From positions 1,178,001 to 1,242,000 of the forward strand of contig CAVVOI010000012.1 of assembly GCA_963749825.1 (NCBI GenBank): a DNA stretch of 64,000 bases, written 5' to 3'. The stretch is from UBA11865 sp963749825 (lineage in GTDB: Bacteria > Chloroflexota > Anaerolineae > Promineifilales > Promineifilaceae). The position numbers and the translations under genes were made by a program. A model generated the notes under the pieces. That model was not told where the DNA came from and made no database searches. It saw only the letters and a list, made by a program, of their open reading frames with translations. How positions within the stretch are numbered: position 1 is the first letter of the stretch; each line of letters opens with the position of its first letter. This document shows positions 28,486 through 37,669 of this stretch, one piece after another.

Positions 28486-29121
28486 TCAGTTAAGTTGCCA
28501 GCCTTCCAAGTCCAGATCAGGCAAAGCAGCATTGATCGCTTCTAAGGCAGGCAGCAGCAACTCATAGTTGCTACGTAACAGAGAGACAATTTCATGAATC
28601 GTGTTTTTGGCCCACTCAACATCATCTCCGCGCAAATAGTAGGTCTGGCGAATATGGGCGGCCAACAACTGGTCGACCGGTACTTTCTCGACGGCCGAGC
28701 GCAGGATCAATCTTAAATAGCCACTGTCCTGGCTGAATTCCCTCACTTCTTCCGGATCGCGGCAGAGATATATGGGGTCCAGATTAAGCGGCGGCCGCGG
28801 TGGCAGACCATGAACAATCGTTTTGCCGGTCCGGTAGCCCACCGACAACACGCTCATTTCCAGTGGCAACAGCCGATTATTGCGTTGATCCTCGATCACC
28901 GATTGACGCGGCTCATCGACCATCACCAGCCGGCGCACCATCGGGTCGTCATCAATATGCATGTCGTAAATGAGGCCGTAAATCGACTCCCGCTCGTCAA
29001 CAGGTTGGGCCTTTACCAAAGAGCCAAAACTTGGCTCAGAGAGCTGGCTAACCCTACAGCCGATGGCGAAGCCTGCCGTGCTGGCTCGCAGCACCCGGCC
29101 AATCTCTAAATCGTGAACCAT
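28486..29121 (-). CDS. HAS-barrel-like protein of the HerA/NurA operon
   Basis: This protein begins LEIGRVLRASTAGFAIGCRV, which resembles the HerA-ATP synthase (HAS) beta-barrel, and carries FGSLVKAQ and a YGLIYDMHIDDDPMVRRLV segment. The rest (about 120 residues) is helical and unfamiliar. The frame is open from a TTG at 29175. The ATG at 29121 is preferred because the recognisable domain starts there, giving 211 residues, but the upstream start cannot be excluded. It lies between nurA and the TfoX_C gene on the same strand. HAS-barrel partners are known beside archaeal and bacterial HerA and may form part of the complex. Confidence 0.75.
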   Translation of the reverse strand: MVHDLEIGRVLRASTAGFAIGCRVSQLSEPSFGSLVKAQPVDERESIYGLIYDMHIDDDPMVRRLVMVDEPRQSVIEDQRNNRLLPLEMSVLSVGYRTGKTIVHGLPPRPPLNLDPIYLCRDPEEVREFSQDSGYLRLILRSAVEKVPVDQLLAAHIRQTYYLRGDDVEWAKNTIHEIVSLLRSNYELLLPALEAINAALPDLDLEGWQLN

Positions 29122-29255
29122 CTTATACTCATCCCGTAGATAAACTAGACCTGGCACAATCAATTGTATTTCCAACTCGAAAGCGGTCGGTTTTACGGTT
29201 ATTTGAAACAGTCATCCTTCAATGCAGTGTGTCATAGTCTGCGGGCCGTCTCATT

Positions 29256-30491
29256 TTACAGCCCATGGCGCGTGCGACCGGCCCGGGCGATGTCTTTGCT
29301 GCTGCGCTTTGCCGTCGGATTCGACGACAGGCCATATCTTTGCATGGCATTGTCAATCATCAGATCCAGATTTTCTTGATCGCGTCGGCCGACCACGGCG
29401 ATTTCATCGGCCCGGGCCAGGACATAAGGGTAGTCGCCCAAGATCTTGCATTGGTCAACGATGAGCGCATGTACCTGGCCTACTTCCGTTGGATTTTGTG
29501 CTACCCAACGCGGGATATCTATCCGGGCTATAAGCTTGCCGGCCCGGCTTGGATTGAGATAGAAGAAACAAACTTCGTTCATACCGTCCCGTTCTCGAAA
29601 ATCATCGTTATGTTGGGAGACATCGACAAATACTTTGCTTCGTTGGCCGGGTTTTAAGATCCGGCTGAACAACATGGCATCGGTTAAGCTGAAATCTCTG
29701 TCGCGCCTGGTGAGGCGATCGAAATCGAACCCCGGTTTGTTTATATCAAGGGTTTCCAACATGGTTAAGACCGACTGTTTTCCCGGCCGGACGATATAAC
29801 CTGCCAGCGAAACGGCGTTACCTCGCATGGCGGTCATCGCTTCTTGCCAGGCATTCAGTATGGCTTCCTTGATGCCACTCTCGTCACCCAGCCCAATAGC
29901 CGGCCAGTATAATAAACGTTGATCCAGCAATGCCAGCAGCGGCCGCGATTCATTCCGGTAATCCCATGAGGTACGGGCTAAAGATTCGATTTCTGCCCTG
30001 TCTCTATGTATGCCAACCAGGGCGCTATTATCCACAAATCGCGGACCTGGTTCTGAGCCAGCCTCCCCTGTATCTTTGCCAGGATAATCCAATTCTGCCC
30101 GCGTAAACTGGACCGGGGGCTCATCACGATCATGAAAGTAAACGATAGAACCGATGTTGATCAGAGCATACAAGTAGGCTGCATGGCGATCCGGATTTAT
30201 CTGCGATCCATCGCAAGCGATGACGGTAGCGGTGCTGGGAATTGGCGGAGGATCGATTGCGCTGTCTAATGGTTCTTCTCTATCCAACGGCCGTGCTGCC
30301 CGAAATTTCTTTTTGTCGACCTTTTGAATGGCCCTAGTTAGGCCATCATCAAGCCTATCCCAATCGGTGGCATGCTCCCGCAATTTTTTCAGAGCCTGGT
30401 CTAGAAGTTCTGTTCGCTGTCGTTCCCGCTGGTGGGTGAGGCGCACCATCGTTTCTACCGCAACAGTCAGTTTTTCAAATTCTAATGCCAT
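29256..30491 (-). CDS. nurA: NurA-family 5'-3' nuclease
   Basis: NurA is a dimeric RNase H-like nuclease that degrades DNA threaded by HerA. In this 411-residue protein a helical N-terminus (1-75) is followed by the catalytic strand ATVIACDGSQINPDRH with D94. The conserved DYPYVLARADEIAVV lies near the C-terminus, after HALIVDQCKILG. The spacing and both ends of the domain fit NurA. It is the first gene of the four-gene operon leading to herA. There is no signal peptide, so it is cytoplasmic. The Arg/Lys-rich tail may contact DNA. Confidence 0.9.
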   Translation of the reverse strand: MALEFEKLTVAVETMVRLTHQRERQRTELLDQALKKLREHATDWDRLDDGLTRAIQKVDKKKFRAARPLDREEPLDSAIDPPPIPSTATVIACDGSQINPDRHAAYLYALINIGSIVYFHDRDEPPVQFTRAELDYPGKDTGEAGSEPGPRFVDNSALVGIHRDRAEIESLARTSWDYRNESRPLLALLDQRLLYWPAIGLGDESGIKEAILNAWQEAMTAMRGNAVSLAGYIVRPGKQSVLTMLETLDINKPGFDFDRLTRRDRDFSLTDAMLFSRILKPGQRSKVFVDVSQHNDDFRERDGMNEVCFFYLNPSRAGKLIARIDIPRWVAQNPTEVGQVHALIVDQCKILGDYPYVLARADEIAVVGRRDQENLDLMIDNAMQRYGLSSNPTAKRSSKDIARAGRTRHGL

Positions 30492-30626
30492 CGTCCACCG
30501 GATCAGGGAATATCACGACCGTAATAAACCCGAGTGTAGCACAAATGAGCTATTACGGTCAAACAAAGGTGACGACCTGTTGGGGATTTCCAATCCCAGA
30601 TCTCATGCAGGCCAATTATTGTCCGG

Positions 30627-31190
30627 CTATCCCTGGTATAACGATGGGGAAACAAAGGGGGCTAAAGCGTAGGCGACGGCGACGGCAAAAGTTTCCATCC
30701 GTAAAACCAGCCCTCCTGTGAGGGCGCCGACTGCGCCTCCTTTTTGTTTGACATTGCTTTGACCCAGAATTTGATCCATGACTGGGCCCAACTCTTCGCC
30801 AGCCAAAACCCGCTTGGCGATCTTTTCTGGCAAGGGTATTCGGGCAGAGCCTCCAATTCCTTCTCTTCCGTTTTTGTCGAGGGCAACTACCCAACCGTGC
30901 AACATGAGTCCATTCGGCTCAAGATTGACCCCGCCTTCCAAGCCCAAGGCTAAATCCACGCCCGTCTCTAGCCTGGCATTAGCCGCCCGGGTCCTGGCTC
31001 CTGCTAAACATTCAGCATCGCTCATGGGCATGGCGCTCACCCCAGACGCCACGCTGATCGGCAGCAGTTCTGCCCTGGGCCAGATGCGCTGAATGACCGT
31101 CTGAACCGCCTCAACCTTCACCGGATTCGTTGAGCCAACGGCGATAATTTCTGGACTAAAGCCCTTGGGTGGCGTATTCAAATCTGACAA
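30627..31190 (-). CDS. yjjX: Inosine/xanthosine triphosphatase (YjjX/DUF84 family)
   Basis: YjjX removes damaged purine nucleotides (ITP, XTP) from the nucleotide pool. The 187-residue protein has IAVGSTNPVKVEAV at the start, SVASGVSAMPMSDAECLAGA, then ALGLEGGVN and a C-terminal GGAVGALTGGLVLR. These are the family signatures, and the length is normal. The longest frame starts with a TTG at 31190 without a good ribosome binding site. A second TTG at 31181 is possible, so the first residues are uncertain. Its position beside DNA repair genes fits a genome-maintenance block. Confidence 0.92.
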   Translation of the reverse strand: MSDLNTPPKGFSPEIIAVGSTNPVKVEAVQTVIQRIWPRAELLPISVASGVSAMPMSDAECLAGARTRAANARLETGVDLALGLEGGVNLEPNGLMLHGWVVALDKNGREGIGGSARIPLPEKIAKRVLAGEELGPVMDQILGQSNVKQKGGAVGALTGGLVLRMETFAVAVAYALAPFVSPSLYQG

Positions 31191-31241
31191 TGTTTGGGAT
31201 GGATATTCGCTTTTGATGGCAGCCTTTAAATGATAAGGGAT

Positions 31242-31799
31242 TTAATTACCCTCAGAAAAAGATGTAACCGGCATAAATTTGCTGATTTCTTCGGAGTCGA
31301 TCTCATCGCTGGAGGCAACAAAAGTTTCCAAGACCGTCTGGGCCAGCTGGAAAAATATCTGAAGTTCGCCAATTCGCTCGAGCACGTATACCGCGAGTTC
31401 TTGTTCATCTGGGGGTAACTCGTCTTCAACCGCTCGAAGTTTGCCAACGCTATCATCCAAAACATGCAACGCTAGCTGCACCTCGCGCATTTCCCGGCCG
31501 CTGAGCACATTCCGGATGACCGTCCACATATCAGATTCGGCCATATAATATTTCTTGCGCTCACCACGCACCCATACTTCCTTGGCCATTCCCCAGCGTT
31601 CTAGAGAGCGCATATTCATGCTGACCGAGCCTTTGCTAATCTGCAAATCCTCGGCTAAATCATCCAATGATAACGCATCAGGACTGAGCAGTAAGGTGCC
31701 GTATAGACGACCCATAACATCGCTAAAACCGAAGAATCCGGCTAAGCGCCCCAATCCTGCAACGGTGCTATTCTCTACGGCTTCAAGATTATCGTGCAT
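31242..31799 (-). CDS. GbsR/MarR-type transcriptional regulator
   Basis: The 185-residue protein has the GbsR winged-helix layout. GRLYGTLLLSPDALSLDDLA is followed by the recognition region LQISKGSVSMNMRSLERWG and the wing VRGERKKYYMAE. The helical C-terminus (95-185) is probably the dimer domain. GbsR proteins often repress osmoprotectant uptake or synthesis; no such genes are adjacent, so the target is unknown. AAGG lies just before the ATG. A perfect 10-bp palindrome (31816-31825) lies just upstream of the start codon and may be its own operator. Confidence 0.9.
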   Translation of the reverse strand: MHDNLEAVENSTVAGLGRLAGFFGFSDVMGRLYGTLLLSPDALSLDDLAEDLQISKGSVSMNMRSLERWGMAKEVWVRGERKKYYMAESDMWTVIRNVLSGREMREVQLALHVLDDSVGKLRAVEDELPPDEQELAVYVLERIGELQIFFQLAQTVLETFVASSDEIDSEEISKFMPVTSFSEGN

Positions 31800-31815
31800 T
31801 TCCTTCCCTGCTTTC

Positions 31816-31825
31816 AGAACGTTCT
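31816..31825. promoter_or_regulatory. Perfect palindrome AGAACGTTCT, candidate autoregulatory site
   Basis: This 10-bp palindrome lies 17-26 bp upstream of the GbsR-type regulator start codon, where a dimeric repressor could block transcription. A GAAC/GTTC arrangement also recalls LexA boxes, but the usual spacer is absent. Function is inferred from position only. Confidence 0.35.
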
Positions 31826-31886
31826 AAACGCAGAGAATAGCATAGCTCTTTATGAGTGACAAGTTTCAATTAAAGCAAGACAAGCC

Positions 31887-32606
31887 TTAGGCCGGTTGGC
31901 TCTTTCCCTGGAGCGCAAACATGTAGCTATTAGCCTTTCCCGAAATGAGATAATGTGGGCTGCCGGGATCCTCTTCCAGCTTACTGCGCAAACGCCAAAT
32001 GTAGGAATGAACGTAATTGTTATTATTGACGGCGGTATCACCCCAGACATATTTTAATATCTGGTTGTAAGTGCGCTCCTTACCTGCATGCCGTACGAGA
32101 TAGGTCAAGAAACGAAGCTCAGTGCAGTTTAATTCAATCCTTCGGTCCTGGACCCAGACCTGCTTTAAGACCGGATCGATTTTCAAATAACCATCAAAAT
32201 AGAGGTTTTGAGTAACTCCCCGGCTATTCATCGATACACGTCGAAGAGCGGAGGCGACCCGGTCTACCAGGAGATCTCGATCAAAAGGCTTGGTCACATA
32301 GTCATCGGCCCCGGCGCGCAAACCACGGACGATATCTTCTTCACGACTGAGAACGGTTAACATGATGACGGGAACGCTAGATATTTTCCTTATCCGGCGA
32401 CAAGTCTCTAATCCATCCATGCCTGGCATCATTATGTCAAGCAAGACAAGATCGGGGCCCTGTTTTTCTAGGGCATCCAAGCCCTGGCCTCCATCGGTTG
32501 CCGTAAAGACATCCGCGCCCGCTCCCCCAAAGATCAATTTTAGCAAATAGCACATCTGCGACTCATCATCAATGATCAGCAGTCGCTTGCCATAGATCTC
32601 TTGCAT
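31887..32606 (-). CDS. OmpR-family response regulator
   Basis: The 239-residue protein has a receiver domain with acidic pair D13-D14, phosphoacceptor D57 in LVLLDIMMPG, conserved Thr in MLTVLSREED and Lys in YVTKPFD. A winged-helix output domain of the PhoB/OmpR type follows (about 130-230), with ELRFLTYLVRHAG and YIWRLRSKLEEDP. No histidine kinase gene is adjacent, so its signal is unknown. A 7+7 dyad lies at 32733-32750 upstream. The downstream gene encodes the GbsR-type regulator, with a gap of about 87 nt. Confidence 0.93.
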   Translation of the reverse strand: MQEIYGKRLLIIDDESQMCYLLKLIFGGAGADVFTATDGGQGLDALEKQGPDLVLLDIMMPGMDGLETCRRIRKISSVPVIMLTVLSREEDIVRGLRAGADDYVTKPFDRDLLVDRVASALRRVSMNSRGVTQNLYFDGYLKIDPVLKQVWVQDRRIELNCTELRFLTYLVRHAGKERTYNQILKYVWGDTAVNNNNYVHSYIWRLRSKLEEDPGSPHYLISGKANSYMFALQGKSQPA

Positions 32607-32967
32607 TTGTCCAATACCCTCTTTCCGTTGCTGAGAGAGCGGCGGCAGATAGGTCTGCCTGCGACATCACTGGAAGACCCAGTGGCCGAAACTCTCAACA
32701 TATGCGCCTATCAAATACTACTGCACGAAAACACGGTACCCCAGTACCGTCTCTACAGAGCAACTAACATTCGATTTGATTCATTATTTACATAATTAGG
32801 TGACGAATGTCATTTTTTTAAGGTTACATTCGGCACGAATCATGATGCAGTTGGGGCTGTATTGTGGGCAAGAACGAGATTTTATGTCAATTTTTAGCTG
32901 GGATTGAAGAAGAGATTGGCCCTTCCTGGCCAGGGAACAAATTGATGGGACAGTGAATTTTATTGGT
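32607..32967. other. Intergenic region between thiD end and response regulator start
   Basis: No coding frame is convincing. The stretch holds the upstream region of the response regulator (with the dyad at 32733-32750) and the trailer of thiD. A small inverted repeat, TGGCC at 32917-32921 with GGCCA at 32928-32932, followed on the - strand by a pyrimidine-rich tract, may be a weak thiD terminator. Confidence 0.35.
32733..32750. promoter_or_regulatory. Inverted repeat upstream of the response regulator
   Basis: ACGGTAC (32733-32739) and GTACCGT (32744-32750) form a perfect 7+7 dyad with a 4-bp centre, about 130-145 bp upstream of the regulator start codon. It could be an operator for the regulator itself or for another dimeric protein. 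No experimental parallel is known to me. Confidence 0.35.
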
Positions 32968-33783
32968 TTACCAATAGCTTAACGGGCCGTGGCCTCTGCC
33001 CAATTGCCAATTTACGGCTCTGCGGATCGCGGCGTAGGTAAACTCGCAGGACCTTTCGATGGCCGTGGTCATGGGCGTCCCGTTCGCCAGGTAGGCGCAG
33101 ATAGCGGCCGACAAGGTGTCACCGCTACCATGTGTATTGCTACTTTCGATTAAAGGATGTCGGAACAGCCGGGCTTTTTTGCCATCGAATAAGAGGTCCA
33201 CCATGTCCGATCCGGAACGGATGCCTTTCACCAAGACCATCTGTGGACCTTGTGCCTGAATGATTCTGGCCGCACGTTCCGTGGTCACCAGACTGCTTGC
33301 ATTTATGCCTGCCAGCAATTGTGATTCGGCCAGGTTTGGCGTCACCAAGTCGGCCAGTGGAAAAAGATATTTGGTGAACGCATCGGTCATATCAGCGGGA
33401 AACATCGATTCTCCCAAGTGATTGACAAGCACCGGATCGATCACGAGGTAGATTCGGTTGGCAGTTTCACTCCGGTAGGCTGCGAGTGATTGTCCGATGG
33501 CCTGGATGACCTCGGCCGAGCCGATAAAGCCAGTTTTGATAGCCTTAGCGCCATAATCAGATAACACCGAATCTAGCTGCCGGACGACAAATTCTGCCGG
33601 GACCGGCCAAACGCCATCCACTCGCAGGCTATTTTGGGCTGTCACGGCCGTGATGACGCTCATACCGTACACACCCAAGGTGGAAAAGGTCTTAAGATCG
33701 GCTTGCAGGCCGGCCGCTCCCCCACTGTCGGAACCGGCAATGGTTAGAACTTTGGCGGGTTCGCCGGGCCTATTCTTCGTCAT
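32968..33783 (-). CDS. thiD: Hydroxymethylpyrimidine/phosphomethylpyrimidine kinase
   Basis: ThiD phosphorylates HMP and HMP-P to HMP-PP for thiamine synthesis. The 271-residue protein starts with LTIAGSDSGGAAGLQADLKTF, the family N-terminal signature. It has YGMSVITAVTAQNS, VIDPVLVN, LVTPNLAESQLL and the anion-hole and catalytic segment THGSGDTLSAAICAYLANG near the C-terminus. Length is normal. No other thiamine gene is in the window and no TPP riboswitch is visible before it, so it may also serve pyridoxal or HMP salvage. Confidence 0.95.
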   Translation of the reverse strand: MTKNRPGEPAKVLTIAGSDSGGAAGLQADLKTFSTLGVYGMSVITAVTAQNSLRVDGVWPVPAEFVVRQLDSVLSDYGAKAIKTGFIGSAEVIQAIGQSLAAYRSETANRIYLVIDPVLVNHLGESMFPADMTDAFTKYLFPLADLVTPNLAESQLLAGINASSLVTTERAARIIQAQGPQMVLVKGIRSGSDMVDLLFDGKKARLFRHPLIESSNTHGSGDTLSAAICAYLANGTPMTTAIERSCEFTYAAIRRAVNWQLGRGHGPLSYW

Positions 33784-33803
33784 GGCTCCTTTTCAGAATC
33801 AAA

Positions 33804-33841
33804 GCATAGGGGTTGGTTCTTGATGAAACCAACCCCTATGC
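33804..33841 (-). terminator. Hairpin terminator of icd
   Basis: A perfect 15-bp inverted repeat (33804-33818 with 33827-33841) with an 8-nt loop lies between the icd stop (33855) and the thiD start (33783), both on the - strand. The T-tract is short, but the stem is very stable. It probably separates the two transcripts. Confidence 0.75.
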
Positions 33842-33854
33842 CCAAAAGCTAACT

Positions 33855-35093
33855 CTACATGTTGGCGATAATCGCCTCGGCGAACTGGGAGGTGCTTAAC
33901 TTGGTCGCACCTTCCATCTGGCGGTGAAGATCGTATGTGACGGTCTTGGCCTGGATGCTCTTAGTCATTGCTTCAATGACTAAATCGGCCGCTTCCTGCC
34001 AACCCATATAATCCAGCATCATCACCCCGCTGAGTATGAGGCTGCCTGGATTAACCATATCTTTACCGGCATATTTCGGCGCCGTGCCATGAGTAGCCTC
34101 AAATAAGGCGACGCCATCGCCGATATTACCCCCAGGAGCCATACCCAAACCACCAACCTGAGCGGCGGCAGCATCGCTCATATAATCGCCATTTAGATTG
34201 AGAGTCGCGATCACATCATACTCGTCGGTACGGGTCAACAATTGTTGGAGCATATTGTCCGCGATGCGGTCCTTGATCACGATTTTCCCAGCTGGCACTT
34301 GACCGCCATAGGCTTCCCATAACTCAGCTTCCGATATCGTTTCAGCGCCGAATTCCTCAGCTGCTAAATCATAACCCCAATCCTTGAATGCCCCTTCGGT
34401 GAACTTCATGATATTGCCCTTGTGAACCAGGGTTACGCTGCTTCTATCATGATCGATGGCGAATTGTACGGCCTGGCGCACCAGGCGCTTGGTACCGAAT
34501 TCCGTCACCGGCTTGATGCCAATGGCCGCGTGAGGGCTGATCGCTTTGCCTAGCTCCTCATTCATAAAAGTTATCAGGCGCTGGCTGTCTTCAGAGTCGG
34601 CCGGCCATTCAATCCCGGCATATACATCTTCGGTGTTCTCGCGGAAGATGACAATATTCATCTTCTCCGGCTGAACCATGGGGCTTGGCGTACCCGGAAT
34701 GTAACGCACCGGCCTAACACAAGCATATAGGTCGAGCACCTGTCGCAAAGTCACGTTTAGACTGCGAAAACCACCACCTATAGGAGTGGTCAATGGTCCT
34801 TTGATGCCCACCACATACTGTCGCATGACCTCAAAGGTTTCTTCAGGCATGAAGGCACCATATATTTCCTGAGCTTTTTCGCCGGCGTAGATTTCCATCC
34901 AGGCGATTTTTCTATCGCCTTTATAGGCCTTGGCAATAGCTGCGTCCAAAACTTTTAAGGCTGCCGGGGTAATATCAACCCCTATTCCATCTCCTTCGAT
35001 GAAAGCTACGATGGGATTATCGGGTACATTTAACTTACCGCCGGCAAAAGTTATGCTTTCACCGGCAGGCACTTTAACATGAGAAAAAGACAT
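33855..35093 (-). CDS. icd: Isocitrate dehydrogenase (NADP-type)
   Basis: Icd converts isocitrate to 2-oxoglutarate in the TCA cycle. The 412-residue protein is of the bacterial dimeric type. Visible are FIEGDGIGVDITPAA, the GGFRSLNVTLRQVLDLYAC substrate region, FRENTEDVYAGIEW, LVHKGNIMKFTEGAFKDWGY and the cofactor region with FEATHGTAPKYAGKD. TPYDL-like sequences near the end complete it. It stands alone with a terminator downstream. It links to the methylmalonyl-CoA cluster at 50-58 kb, which feeds succinyl-CoA into the same cycle. Confidence 0.96.
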   Translation of the reverse strand: MSFSHVKVPAGESITFAGGKLNVPDNPIVAFIEGDGIGVDITPAALKVLDAAIAKAYKGDRKIAWMEIYAGEKAQEIYGAFMPEETFEVMRQYVVGIKGPLTTPIGGGFRSLNVTLRQVLDLYACVRPVRYIPGTPSPMVQPEKMNIVIFRENTEDVYAGIEWPADSEDSQRLITFMNEELGKAISPHAAIGIKPVTEFGTKRLVRQAVQFAIDHDRSSVTLVHKGNIMKFTEGAFKDWGYDLAAEEFGAETISEAELWEAYGGQVPAGKIVIKDRIADNMLQQLLTRTDEYDVIATLNLNGDYMSDAAAAQVGGLGMAPGGNIGDGVALFEATHGTAPKYAGKDMVNPGSLILSGVMMLDYMGWQEAADLVIEAMTKSIQAKTVTYDLHRQMEGATKLSTSQFAEAIIANM

Positions 35094-35356
35094 GATGCGT
35101 GCTACTCCTCTACAAATAACAATGAATCGTCTAGCCCAAAACTACAAGAACTGGCGCTGATGTGGGCTTTATATTGTGTCACCTTCAATAGGCCAAAAAA
35201 GATTATAACGCCAACCAACAGATAACGGGAGAAGAATTCCGGATCAAAATGTAACCAATCCCGATGGGTGTCGATTTACTCAAAGAAGCGAGTAATCAGG
35301 CAGATGTCGAGCGCGAACAAAAAGGCGCAATGTATCATGCCGCGGCCGGCAAAAAG

Positions 35357-35728
35357 CTATTTCTTTTTGACTAGGTGGTAGATCCAAGCGACAGAAAAAA
35401 GGGCAAAAATGCCGAATATCGCCCAGGTATACCAGGGCCAGGTTCCGATTAGCAGATGGCGGAGCAATCCGAAACTGGCTAAAACCGTGAAAGCTACCTC
35501 TAGCTCCACAACTATCTCTACCTGGTCCCATTCTTCAGCCAGGTAACCTCGCACCGAACTCCAGGCCATGGCCAACAAGGCCGCTCCAAGCATTCGGCTC
35601 ATCAGCGGGTCTATTGGCGCCCAGCCAAAAAGAGATAACCAGCGGCCGGGCGCAGCCAATAACGGCACACCCATCAATAAAGCCACAATAGCGTGAACCA
35701 GAAACGTGATTCTAAGTGATCGTGACAT
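35357..35728 (-). CDS. Small membrane protein of unknown function
   Basis: This 123-residue protein has four predicted membrane helices (about residues 5-25, 40-60, 68-88 and 96-116) and ends in KKK. GGAGG is 7 nt before the ATG at 35728, so this start is preferred to the upstream frame at 35743. It resembles small DUF4345-like or general four-helix proteins, but no motif fixes the family. No operon partner is visible. Confidence 0.7.
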   Translation of the reverse strand: MSRSLRITFLVHAIVALLMGVPLLAAPGRWLSLFGWAPIDPLMSRMLGAALLAMAWSSVRGYLAEEWDQVEIVVELEVAFTVLASFGLLRHLLIGTWPWYTWAIFGIFALFSVAWIYHLVKKK

Positions 35729-36401
35729 CGAAAATCCTCCCAAACAACAATGTACAATGCCCAGTCAAATCTGTCAATTGGTGCTACCTTCTGTTTTTCG
35801 TGTTATCATGGGCGTGTGCTGGTTGGCATCGTCAACTGGACGGTGTTCGACCTCGTTATCATTGGGAAGATGCGAGAATTTTTGGCCAAGGGTGCAGATG
35901 TTGGTTCTTGAGTGGTGGTCGTTTGCTGGTTTTATCGTCATTGCGGCCCTCATCCTCTATTTAGTCCGGGAAGATAGCCTCTAATACCGAAATACATCGC
36001 TCGGAGTGAAAGGCGGACTAATCAGGACAACTATATTGGCCCTATGCCTGGGATTTTTTCCCGGGGTGTAGGAGTATGTTCGCTTACCGGTTCATTTGCC
36101 TTGCGTTTTCCGCTGGCTGCCAGATATCTCCCCAACCATTAGAAATAATTTGTCAGTTATCACTACCGTGAGCGGGGCGGTAAATGGCTGTGCTTGAACG
36201 CTTATTGATTAACCCTCAATTCCCATTTACGGAGTCGCCAGAAACAGATATGGTTAGATGAAGGCTTTTACGGTGACACTTATTATGTGGAAAGTTGCCG
36301 TCTTATCCGGTCACGGGTAGCATTGATTGTTCATATTCCTATTTCGGACCTGGCGTTATTTGATAACTCCCTAAACGCCAGCAGGCAGACAAGGAGACTC
36401 T
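35729..36401. other. Long intergenic region before the CpaE-like gene
   Basis: This 673-bp stretch has no convincing gene. A + strand frame at 35706-35984 has poor coding character. Only its last 28 codons (from the ATG at 35899, MLVLEWWSFAGFIVIAALIL) look like a single membrane helix and could be a tiny protein, with an AAGGGTG-like site before it. The remaining 400 bp upstream of 36402 hold no recognisable riboswitch or repeat. A promoter for the CpaE-like gene must lie here. Confidence 0.35.
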
Positions 36402-37667
36402 ATGCCGCGCGTTCTGGTTGTTGATGACGATCCTGGCATACTTAAACTAGTTGAAAGAGCGTTGGGCTCAAAGGGCTACGACGTCTTAACGGCCACAACA
36501 GGCACCGAAGGACTTAACCGGATTCAAGCCGAGAGTCCCGATATTGTCGTCCTCGACAAAGTCATGCCTGATATTGAGGGTTTTGAGATCGCACGACGCT
36601 TGAGGCGAGAGCCTGGTTTCGCCCATATACCCATCGTTATCCTTACCGGCGCGTCCCAGCTTGGCGACAAACTTGATGCCTTTAACGCAGGAGCTGATGA
36701 TTACCTCACGAAGCCATTTGAGGTGGATGAATTGGCTGCCCGGCTGGCTGCCCTTCTAAGGCGGGCCGAGGCTTTCAAGGCTGCCCGGACTCAGACTCTG
36801 GATTCGGTCGACGTTGCCCGTTTGATCGCCGTTCACAGTTTGCGTGGCGGTATTGGCTGTTCCACAATGAGCGTTAATTTGGGCTACAGCTTGAATAAAT
36901 TGTGGGGCTCGCCCGTACTATTGGCCGATTTGGTATTGGCAGCCGGCCAGGTAGCCGTTATGCTGAATGAACCTATCAGGCGATCTTGGAGCGACCTGAC
37001 TACCTTCGACGAAGGCGCCTATGACATGGACGCTCTGGAAAGCATCATGAATCGCCATGATAGCGGCCTGCACTTCATCGCTGCGCCAAAGGATCCTATC
37101 GATGCTGAAGAAGTCGGCAGCGAGATAATTAAAAAAGCCATAACCCTCTTAAAACCACGCTATGAGTACATTGTCGCCGACCTTCCCCATGATTTCAGCG
37201 ATATCGCCCTGGATATTTTGGATGTGGCCGATACTGTCATCCTGATGTTGGCTCCCGATCTGGTTTCCATCCGCGCGGCTTCGGTGACGCTTAGCACCTA
37301 TCAGGAATTAGGCTTCAACGTAGAGAAAATCAAGCTTATCTTGAACCAAACCCTGGCTTACAGCGCACTAACTGCCAAACAGATTGAAGAGGCGATTCAA
37401 CATCCGATATCGATGATCCTACCCTACTCCCCCAAGCGATTCGTGTCGGCCATTAATAGTGGTGTGCCTTTACTCGAAAGCTACCCGGAAGACCCAGTCT
37501 CGATCCAGATTGAAGATTTCGCCTTTCGATTGAGCAAAGAAGCCCACCAATTGATACCGCCCCCGGCCCCAAGCGAGGCCTGGCAGAGAGTGAACGATAG
37601 ATTGGGCTTATTCGGCAGCTCAAACCGGAAGGAAAAACGTGGCCTATTTGGTTTAGGTCGCGGCTAA
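36402..37667 (+). CDS. Receiver domain fused to CpaE/TadZ-like (MinD-type) ATPase
   Basis: Residues 1-120 are a response-regulator receiver (DDD at 8-10, phosphoacceptor D52, T82, K104). Residues about 138-385 are a MinD/ParA-like domain as in CpaE/TadZ, which positions pilus or septum machinery. The Walker A site is degenerate. RGGIGCST at 148-155 replaces KGGxGKST, so both conserved lysines are lost and ATP hydrolysis is doubtful. ILMLAPDLVSIRAA and LILNQ follow the ParA pattern. ACAAGGAGACTCT precedes the ATG. No tad/cpa pilus genes adjoin it. It ends 2 nt from the convergent lipoprotein gene. Confidence 0.88.
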   Translation: MPRVLVVDDDPGILKLVERALGSKGYDVLTATTGTEGLNRIQAESPDIVVLDKVMPDIEGFEIARRLRREPGFAHIPIVILTGASQLGDKLDAFNAGADDYLTKPFEVDELAARLAALLRRAEAFKAARTQTLDSVDVARLIAVHSLRGGIGCSTMSVNLGYSLNKLWGSPVLLADLVLAAGQVAVMLNEPIRRSWSDLTTFDEGAYDMDALESIMNRHDSGLHFIAAPKDPIDAEEVGSEIIKKAITLLKPRYEYIVADLPHDFSDIALDILDVADTVILMLAPDLVSIRAASVTLSTYQELGFNVEKIKLILNQTLAYSALTAKQIEEAIQHPISMILPYSPKRFVSAINSGVPLLESYPEDPVSIQIEDFAFRLSKEAHQLIPPPAPSEAWQRVNDRLGLFGSSNRKEKRGLFGLGRG

Positions 37668-37669
37668 TA

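Noticed and set aside
35706..35984. 92-codon frame on the + strand starting inside the small membrane protein gene
   Set aside because: Poor coding character in the first two thirds; only the last 28 codons look like a membrane helix, too little to call a gene.
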